A program made the position numbers and the translations under genes. The notes beneath the pieces were generated by a model. The model had not been told where the DNA came from and did not search any database. It saw only the letters and a list, made by a program, of their open reading frames with translations. From the NCBI GenBank assembly GCA_029929735.1, contig JAKELP010000009.1, forward strand, positions 4,421,790 through 4,485,789: a stretch of 64,000 nt of DNA, written 5' to 3'. Of the stretch, positions 57,519 to 64,000 are shown piece after piece (position 1 is the first letter of the stretch; the number at the start of each line of letters is the position of its first letter). The DNA comes from Mimosa pudica (taxonomy: Eukaryota; Streptophyta; Magnoliopsida; Fabales; Fabaceae).

Positions 57519-60413
57519 AGTTCCTGCTTGTCCGCAAGCAAATTTTCAAAACAATTCCAGAGTTGAATATAAGTTCACTTTAATTTGATTAAAATACTTG
57601 TTCTCATATGTTGCCATCACTATTTGATGTATGGAAAATATAGAATGTATGCAATGATAAATGTTTCGCTACATTAAAAACAAGCTTTTCAAGATTCAAT
57701 GAGTGGGTGTGTGTGTGTTGAGGTTAAGGGAATCCTTCCAAGTTCTCCAGTCCTTTTGCAGTAACTTCAAACCATGAATATGTTGTCATTTTTCAAATTT
57801 CTCATTCTTTTCTTCTCTCTTCTCCACTTTAAACTTTTAGCACATAAAATCAAAATCAAGAGGACTTTTCATGGCTTATAATGGGGCTAGGGGTTTTAAG
57901 TGTTTGGCTATTTGAAAGAATGGGAAAAAGGAATTCAAATATCTTGAGATAAATGAATACATTTCATTAGATTCGCTCATACACAAAAATTTCTTCCAAA
58001 AAGCTTAAAGTCCCCCAAACTCCTCTCAATTTGATTCTTTGTACTACTAGTCTTATTGCAACACACATTTTTTTTTCTTTTTTTCTTTTACTTTTCTCTT
58101 TTTCTTTCTTTCTTTGTTTTTTTTCCATCACTTTCTTGACTTAGGAGTACAAACTTTCCTTTCACCACCGATATTTCCCTTCTCACAATGTACTTACATA
58201 TACACACCTTTAGCAACCGTACTAATCCTCACTACTAATGAAATGTCCATTATCTCAAGATTCAGGTAGTTCATGGTTTTTCGGGCTGTAAGGGTTGAGT
58301 CTAATGTGGGTTTCAAAAGAAATTTCACATGGTTTTTCTTTATAAGGCTCAAAAAGGGGCGCAAATGGGATAGAAATTATCAAGGATGGCTTGAAAGGCT
58401 CAATCGCATTTAAGAACTGCCTCAATCATTTTTCAAAGTTATGTGCAATTTGTGAAAAATATTGAAGTTTTCCAAAAGGAATTTTGAAATTTTTCAAATG
58501 AAAACAGATGCATAGATTTGGTTTATTGCAAATCTTCCTTCCTCAAACCCTTCCAAATACACCTTAACCTCTAATGTGTGCAAATTACTCATTAGAATCA
58601 GGTAAAGATTTGCCTTAATGCAACAACTCATGTTATGCAATGCATACATATCTATTTTTCCATACACCCCACAGTTATTCAACTAGTTGTAATCATTGAA
58701 CTTTCTAGCAGATTTCAAGAAAACTTATAGCCCACTCATCAAAAACTAAAGCAACAGCTTAAGTATGGTATGCAAATCTCACAATTTCATCATCCAAAAC
58801 AAAAACTATTCCCTGTGCACTAATTATTTACAAAAGAATTTATTCATCGTGCCAAAAAGTTTCAAAAGTGATTAGCTCTCCCCCAAACTTAAACCAGACA
58901 GTGTCCTCACTGTTGTTCTACAAAAGGGAAGAGTCACATATAATACACACACAAACAACTAGGAGATAAACACATCAAAAGTGGAACATGAACCTGCATA
59001 TATCATTGAAATCACCCACAATACCATGCAGTAAAACATTGGGCCATCTAGGGCAAAAACAAGACAAGACACTTAACACACCATAGAAACAAGGTTGTTG
59101 AAGAAAATTCTTAAAAATCCTAACACAAACGAACTACCTAAAAGAGAGAAAAAAAAAATCCTAAGACGCTCCCCTAAACTTGGACTAAACTAGTCATCAA
59201 AACTCTCCACAACTTTCAAACCTAGGCTTAGTCCACTATACCATTATTCTCAATATTCACTTCAAGTCCAGAAAACCAAGTGTCAGAGGTTACACAAAGC
59301 GGTGGGGCGTCGACTTTTGGAGAGGGAGTGGGGGTTCAGGCATAGCTTTGAGTAGCAGAAGGAGGAAAATTAAGTTTCAATTTTTTTTTTATTTTTTTAG
59401 ATTTCTCGCCAGCGGCTCGCCAGTTGGCATGCCACTGGCAAGAATACAAAGACGCTCACAAATGCCCTGCTCGCCAGCCGCTCGCCAGTTGGCGAGTGAC
59501 CGGCGAGTTTCCAGAGGCGCCATGCCTTTGCTCGCAGTGCTGCTCGCCAGCGGCTCGCCAGTTGGCGAGCAGACTGGCGAGAATTTGACAGCAGAATCAT
59601 TGTGTTTGCAGAATTTGCCCAAACCTTAGAATCCCAGTACAACATGCCCTATGCCTATTTCAACTAGCTTATATGCCCTTAAATCATCCCAATGATCAAT
59701 CAAAAACATCATATCATACTCCCAATTGACTTTGGATCTAAAAAGACCAAATTTTGACATCAACCCTCAATCACATGACATAACCAATAATCACTAACAC
59801 TCCATGCCATATCCAAAAATCAAACAAGCAGCACATACTCATAGGAATTTCATCATATAACAGACTCTTCATTTACCAGACAATGCAAGGTGCTTTTAGT
59901 ACGCCAAGGAAACATGCTTTCAACAAATCAAAACAAAGTCCAAACACCACAGGCATAGATCCAATCACATGCTACTTAATTCTCACAACCAAAAGTACTC
60001 ACAAAAACACCAAAGGCTATTTCAACATAAACAGACATTCATTCCATCACAGTTCAACTCATCAAGTGCAAATTGGTCAAGTGGCACATGAACATCATAT
60101 TTCCAGTTCAGCAGGATGATTCCATGCAATCAACAACAATAATGCCCAAAAGTGAATTTAAGGTTGGAATTCAGATCTACTTCCCTTTGTAGACTTCTTC
60201 TTGCCTTCCAAAACGTAAGCTCCAGCTCTCCATGCCAAGTGGTAGTCTAAGTATCAGCGGGGACCTTTCTTCCTACAGACACGAAAACAAGAACAAAACT
60301 ACCAAACAACCTAAAGTTAGGTAAAACATCAAAATGAAAGACAAGAGTTGAAAACTTGGGTTGCCTCCCAAGAAGCGCTTAGTTTATAGTCCTTAGCTCG
60401 ACTTCTTGCAACA
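57519..60413 (-). other. Non-coding internal region of the Athila-like element
   Basis: About 2.9 kb between the coding region and the 3' LTR holds no domain. It contains two extra polypurine-like tracts (plus strand ctcccccaaactta near 58880 and ctcccctaaactt near 59168) and a second palindromic cluster. Near 60355 it has 'cttgggttgcctcccaagaa', a sequence common in plant Athila 3' regions. Confidence 0.75.
59403..59583. repeat. Second palindromic CGCCAGTTGGCG cluster
   Basis: The same hairpin-forming motif family as in the LTR (ctcgccagttggcgag with caspaced variants such as cagcggctcgccag), about 180 bp long. The short overlapping ORFs here on both strands only reflect the palindromes. 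Confidence 0.9.
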
Positions 60414-62510
60414 TCATGTGGACTGAGAGAGTGAAATCGAGGTAGTTTGGCGATCAATCTCTCCACCCCAATAATGCTTCAACCGGTGCCCAAACACTTT
60501 GAATCTTTCACCCTTTTTGTTCTCTAACTCCACAGCACCAAAATCAGAGGCTTGCACAATGGTAAATGGTCCAGACCAACGAAATTTCACCTTTCTTGAA
60601 AATAATTTGATCTTGCAATTATACAACAAGACCCTCTGACCATGTTGAAAATCATTTGGAGTAAGTACATCAACATTTTCACACAGCTCAAATTTTTCAT
60701 GCCCATAAGCATCCATATCACACAAATTCATTGAACTGACATTATGCACATCTTCAGGTCTTTCATCTTCCACTAATGTCGATGTCACATGACCTTTACT
60801 CAATAAAGCCTCAAACTTGTCTTGACAACCAGAACCAAGTATGTCCACAAAAGAGCATTGAGAGAGATGATCAAAATATTCGACATCCTTGTTCATGTTG
60901 AAGCTTACTTGTTCATCATCAACTCTCAAAGTGATTTCACCTTTTTCCACATCAACAAGAGTTCTAGCTGTAGCAAGGAATGGTCTCCCAAATATGATAG
61001 GAATGTTTGGATCCACCTCACAGTCGATAACAATAAAATCAACTGGAAAAATGAATTTGTCTACTTTCACCAAAACATTTTCAATGATCCCTTTAGGACG
61101 AGATACACTCCTATCAGCAAGGAGTAGTGATATTGTAGTAGGCCTTGCTTCACCCAAACCTAGTTGATTAAAAATAGCAGAGGGCATTAAATTCACACTG
61201 GCTCCCAAGTCACACAGGGCTTTCCCTTGGAAATTCTTCCCGATATTGCATGGAATGTAGAAACTTCCCGGATCTTTCATCTTTGGCGGAAGCTTTCTTT
61301 GTAGGATAGCACTACAATCTTCATTCATGGCCACAGTTTCAAATTCATTGAACCTCCTTTTCTTAGATAACACATCTTTCAAAAATTTGGCGTACTTAGG
61401 CATCTTCTCAAGCGCTTCTGCAAAAGGGACATTAATGTGCAGTTGTTTGAACATCTCCAAAAATTTCTTAAATTGTGCATCCCCTTCTTTCTTCTTTAGT
61501 CTTTGAGGAAATGGGACCGGAGGTACATACGGAGGAGGACCATTTGTCTTGGGCTTTTTGTCTTGCCTCTTTTCACATTCTCTCTTCTTGTCTTTTTCTC
61601 CATCATCAATAGCTTTTTCAACTTGCCTTCTTTTCTTACTTTCATCATCCACAACTACAAGATCTTGCTCAAATCTATCATCACTCCCAAGAGCAACAAC
61701 TTCAGAAACTTCTTTGCTCTTTTCACAAGATTGAGGCATATTAGGTACTTGCCCTTCACTTCTGAAAAATATTGCTTTGCACTCCTCATTGCCATCCCTT
61801 CTTGGATTAGGAATGGTGTCACTCGGTAGAGTTCCTCTTTGTGAAGCATTCAGTTGAGAGGCAATTTGGCCTATTTGTATTTCAATATTCCTGATTGAAG
61901 TCTCATGACTAGCCATCTTGGTATCATTTTGAGCATTATACACCCTTTGTGCGTCTAGTCCGGCTATGATCTGAGCAAGCATTTTCTCCACCTTAGATTC
62001 TTCCTCCTTATGAGGTACTTGTCTAGGTTGATTTTGAAAACCAGGTGGGTAAGAGGCCTTAGCACCAGAGGATGATGATGCATTCATATTTTGCCCTTGG
62101 TTCCAGTTGAAGTTGGGATGACTTCTCCACCCCGGATTGTAAGTCTGAGAATAAGGAATGTTTTGAGGATTTTGTCCTCTTCCCATATAATTCACAGATT
62201 CTGGAGTGGCATAGAGAGGACAATGATCCGGCATATGCACATCATAACACTGTTCACAGACAACCGGAGTAGACTGAGTCGCTCGCACCTCTTGAGCACT
62301 ACTCTTCCTAATCTGAGTTTCTAAAACATCAAACCGCTTGTTGAGTGCGGAGAGGATAGATGCAAACTGAGCGGTAGTGGTATCCTCCTTAGGAGCAATG
62401 GAAGATTGAGGAATCCTCCTATCTGTCCCTTGAGAATTGTTGGCCGATAACTGATCTAACAACCATTGCTTTAGACTGAGGATTAAGGCGAGTGCAGAAA
62501 ATTTGAACAA
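60414..62510 (-). CDS. Athila-like gag C-terminus, protease and integrase C-terminus in one frame
   Basis: The frame is open for 698 codons; its first codon is a TTG in overlap with the gag frame, so it is probably not an independent start. In order: the gag C-terminal part with a CxxC...H-type 'VCEQCYDVHMPDHCPLY' knuckle, an Asn/Gln/Gly-rich stretch, and a Lys/Glu-rich linker. Next is an aspartic protease with 'CDLGASVNLMP' in which the active site reads DLG. After about 150 more residues comes 'GQRVLLYNCKIKLFSRKVKF' followed by 'RWSGPFTIV', which is the C-terminal end of Athila integrase. All of RT, RNase H and the integrase core is absent, yet the joint is in frame. Confidence 0.85.
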   Translation of the reverse strand: MFKFSALALILSLKQWLLDQLSANNSQGTDRRIPQSSIAPKEDTTTAQFASILSALNKRFDVLETQIRKSSAQEVRATQSTPVVCEQCYDVHMPDHCPLYATPESVNYMGRGQNPQNIPYSQTYNPGWRSHPNFNWNQGQNMNASSSSGAKASYPPGFQNQPRQVPHKEEESKVEKMLAQIIAGLDAQRVYNAQNDTKMASHETSIRNIEIQIGQIASQLNASQRGTLPSDTIPNPRRDGNEECKAIFFRSEGQVPNMPQSCEKSKEVSEVVALGSDDRFEQDLVVVDDESKKRRQVEKAIDDGEKDKKRECEKRQDKKPKTNGPPPYVPPVPFPQRLKKKEGDAQFKKFLEMFKQLHINVPFAEALEKMPKYAKFLKDVLSKKRRFNEFETVAMNEDCSAILQRKLPPKMKDPGSFYIPCNIGKNFQGKALCDLGASVNLMPSAIFNQLGLGEARPTTISLLLADRSVSRPKGIIENVLVKVDKFIFPVDFIVIDCEVDPNIPIIFGRPFLATARTLVDVEKGEITLRVDDEQVSFNMNKDVEYFDHLSQCSFVDILGSGCQDKFEALLSKGHVTSTLVEDERPEDVHNVSSMNLCDMDAYGHEKFELCENVDVLTPNDFQHGQRVLLYNCKIKLFSRKVKFRWSGPFTIVQASDFGAVELENKKGERFKVFGHRLKHYWGGEIDRQTTSISLSQST

Positions 62511-63108
62511 TCACCCACTTGTCCACTCCATGATTAGGGCATTGCTTCATTAGCATCTTATACCTCTCCCAAGCAGCATAGAGAGTCTCATCATCGTATT
62601 GCCTGAAACTCAAGAATGCATCCCTAGCCTCAACAGACTTGTCATCAGAGAAAAATCGAGCACGAAACTTGGTTTCAAGCTCATTCCAAGAGGTGATAGA
62701 ACCTTCTAATAGGTTGTTGAACCACTCTCTGGTCTTGCCTTGCAAAGAGAAAGGGAACAATCGCAGTCGAAGAATATCAGCTGGAACCCCATTTTGCTTG
62801 AATGAATCACACACTTCCAAGAAATATATCAAATGTTTGTTAGCATCCTCATTGTAAAGACCATGAAACATCCCTTGCATTTGAAGCATTGTGATCATCA
62901 CCGGCTTGATCTCAAAGTTCCTTACTTGCACATCCGGAATCCGAATGCAAGATTGAGTTCCTCTCAAGTTCCGACTAGCAAAGTCATTAACCGTGGCATG
63001 ATCATACTCATCCTCCGCCATAGTTGCAGTTTCAACCTCAACCTCTTGCTCAAGATTAATTACCCCTCCAAGTACTACTTCCAAGTCACCAAACTCAATA
63101 TGTTGCAT
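62419..63108 (-). CDS. Athila-like gag N-terminal part, frameshifted at its end
   Basis: The frame starts at ATG 63108 (a second ATG begins MAEDEYDHATV). It contains the retrotransposon gag core: 'LIYFLEVCDSFKQNGVPADI', 'LRLFPFSLQGKTREWFNNL' and 'AWERYKMLMKQCPNHG'. Similarity to gag continues past LNPQSK in the +1 frame (the ORF 60414-62510), while this frame runs into a stop at 62419. The shift lies within about 62463-62475. It is either a one-base indel or a programmed frameshift. Confidence 0.8.
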   Translation of the reverse strand: MQHIEFGDLEVVLGGVINLEQEVEVETATMAEDEYDHATVNDFASRNLRGTQSCIRIPDVQVRNFEIKPVMITMLQMQGMFHGLYNEDANKHLIYFLEVCDSFKQNGVPADILRLRLFPFSLQGKTREWFNNLLEGSITSWNELETKFRARFFSDDKSVEARDAFLSFRQYDDETLYAAWERYKMLMKQCPNHGVDKWVIVQIFCTRLNPQSKAMVVRSVIGQQFSRDR

Positions 63109-63351
63109 GCACCAAGAAATGAGTACCTACAAAAAGGAGCACCTACAAGCACTACAAGATCACAAGTATCAAAGTAACCAAAAGTGAAAATAAGCAAGGC
63201 AACCAAGGTAAAGCTATTTCTAACACTCAAGGTAGCTAGAAACAACAAAACACAAAGTTACCACAAGATAAGGAAAGAGGTTACTTAAAAGCAATTAATC
63301 ATATAATTTAGCTAATCAACACAAGAAAATAAACTTTTGCTTAAACTACAA

Positions 63352-63369
63352 TCCCCGGCACCGGCGCCA
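63352..63369 (-). other. Primer-binding site of the Athila-like element
   Basis: On the minus strand TGGCGCCGGTGCCGGGGA follows one base after the end of the 5' LTR (...GTTAAGTCA). TGGCGCCGNTGCCGGGGA is the usual Athila-type primer-binding sequence. Confidence 0.85.
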
Positions 63370-63370
63370 T

Positions 63371-64000
63371 TGACTTAACGCGGATTTGATGCGCTTCCGT
63401 AAGCATACGGGTCGTCAAGTGTAGTATAGAAAAAGTGTCGTTCCGCAGAGATTATAGTTTAAACAAGTGATTAGCACTAATTATATCATTAATTGTCTTA
63501 AGTAAAAACATATTGAGAGTTTGTTGTTCAAGAAAGAAAAGAGTTTGAAATATAAGTGTAAAAAGAGTTGAAGTTTCAAACACGGTTTAACAATGATAAC
63601 TAAGGCCTAGGGTTGCTAATCCCCTATTTACTTCATGAACCAAAGTTTCCCTCTCCTTTTTAAGTGACTAAATGAAAATATGTGCAAGTCTAGGGTTCAA
63701 AATCATTTGAAAAAGCTTTCCCAAGTCAAGATCAAATTTATGCTAGCATTTATTGCACAATCTCTTGTCACAATAAATGCTAGCTCTTTTCCTTAACCAC
63801 CCTAATTATGACTATGTTAGGTCAATAACTATATCTCTATGTTATCAACAAACCATCCATTTAAAACCATAAACTTCAAGTCCAACATGCTTTTATCCAA
63901 GTTCTAAAACAAAATACACTTTCCCAAGTCATATTTCATTTAACTAATTAAGTGGTGATCAAGCACTTAAAACAAATAGAGAGCAAGATAAAAACTACAC
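63371..64000 (-). repeat. 5' LTR of the Athila-like element, cut by the window edge
   Basis: It is identical to 56071-56700 except for two adjacent bases. By its partner's length it should end near 64804. Confidence 0.92.

Larger units (their letters stand above)
56071..64000 (-). mobile_element. Non-autonomous Athila-like Ty3/gypsy retrotransposon, nested
   Basis: Read on the minus strand: 5' LTR (63371 to beyond the window), primer-binding site, gag-protease fused to the integrase C-terminus, a long non-coding stretch, polypurine tract, and 3' LTR (57504-56071). The LTRs start TG and end CA and are about 1434 bp long. Over the 630 bases visible in both, only two adjacent substitutions were seen (gtaatc against gtcgtc) and no indels. 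RT, RNase H and the integrase core are missing. The flanking 5 bases on the left are GCTTC. Confidence 0.9.

Noticed and set aside
57033..59645. Several 60-100-residue ORFs on both strands
   Set aside because: They mirror each other because of the CGCCAGTTGGCG palindromes and lie in the LTR or non-coding region of the retrotransposon.

Overview
The window is AT-rich nuclear DNA of a flowering plant, most likely a eudicot. The evidence is spliced genes with GT-AG introns, plant-only gene families (phytepsin with a saposin-like insert, E-class PPR, PMP22, an At4g22030-like protein), many Stowaway-type MITEs with 'CTCCCTCCG' ends, and Tat- and Athila-like Ty3/gypsy retrotransposons. I could not name the species.

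Layout. 1-9.4 kb has no intact gene. It holds a tandem duplication of about 1.05 kb, a non-autonomous CACTA element with a perfect 3-bp target duplication, MITEs, an LTR-like relic, a decayed fragment of the PMP22 gene and a large inverted repeat inside a MITE cluster. 9.4-39.7 kb is the gene island: an intronless PPR gene (+), a SNAP25/SNAP33-type SNARE (-, 5 coding exons), the peroxisomal membrane protein PMP22 (+, 7 exons), an intronless At4g22030-like membrane protein (+), a BAP31-like ER protein (+, 2 exons), an intronless MAPKKK17/18-like kinase (-) followed by a duplicated fragment of its own 3' end, and a phytepsin-type vacuolar aspartic proteinase (-, 13 coding exons). I joined exons by hand at GT-AG sites, and every spliced model closes in frame. 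These are independent housekeeping, trafficking and signalling genes, not a cluster with one function.

40-48 kb is gene-poor. It has MITEs, two sister Mutator-like foldback MITEs, an AP-3 beta-adaptin pseudogene fragment, and a 5S rRNA retrocopy with an A-rich tail and a perfect 16-bp target duplication.

48-64 kb is a nested retrotransposon block. The outer element (+) is Tat-lineage: gag-PR, then a single in-frame UAG in the context UAG-CAA-UUA, then RT, RNase H, a second RNase H and integrase, then a 73-bp tandem repeat array and an antisense ORF. A second, very young Athila-like element (-) has inserted into that antisense ORF. Its two LTRs differ at about 2 of 630 comparable bases. It has lost RT, RNase H and the integrase core, so that gag-PR is fused in frame to the integrase C-terminus. 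It therefore looks like a recently moved, trans-mobilised non-autonomous element.
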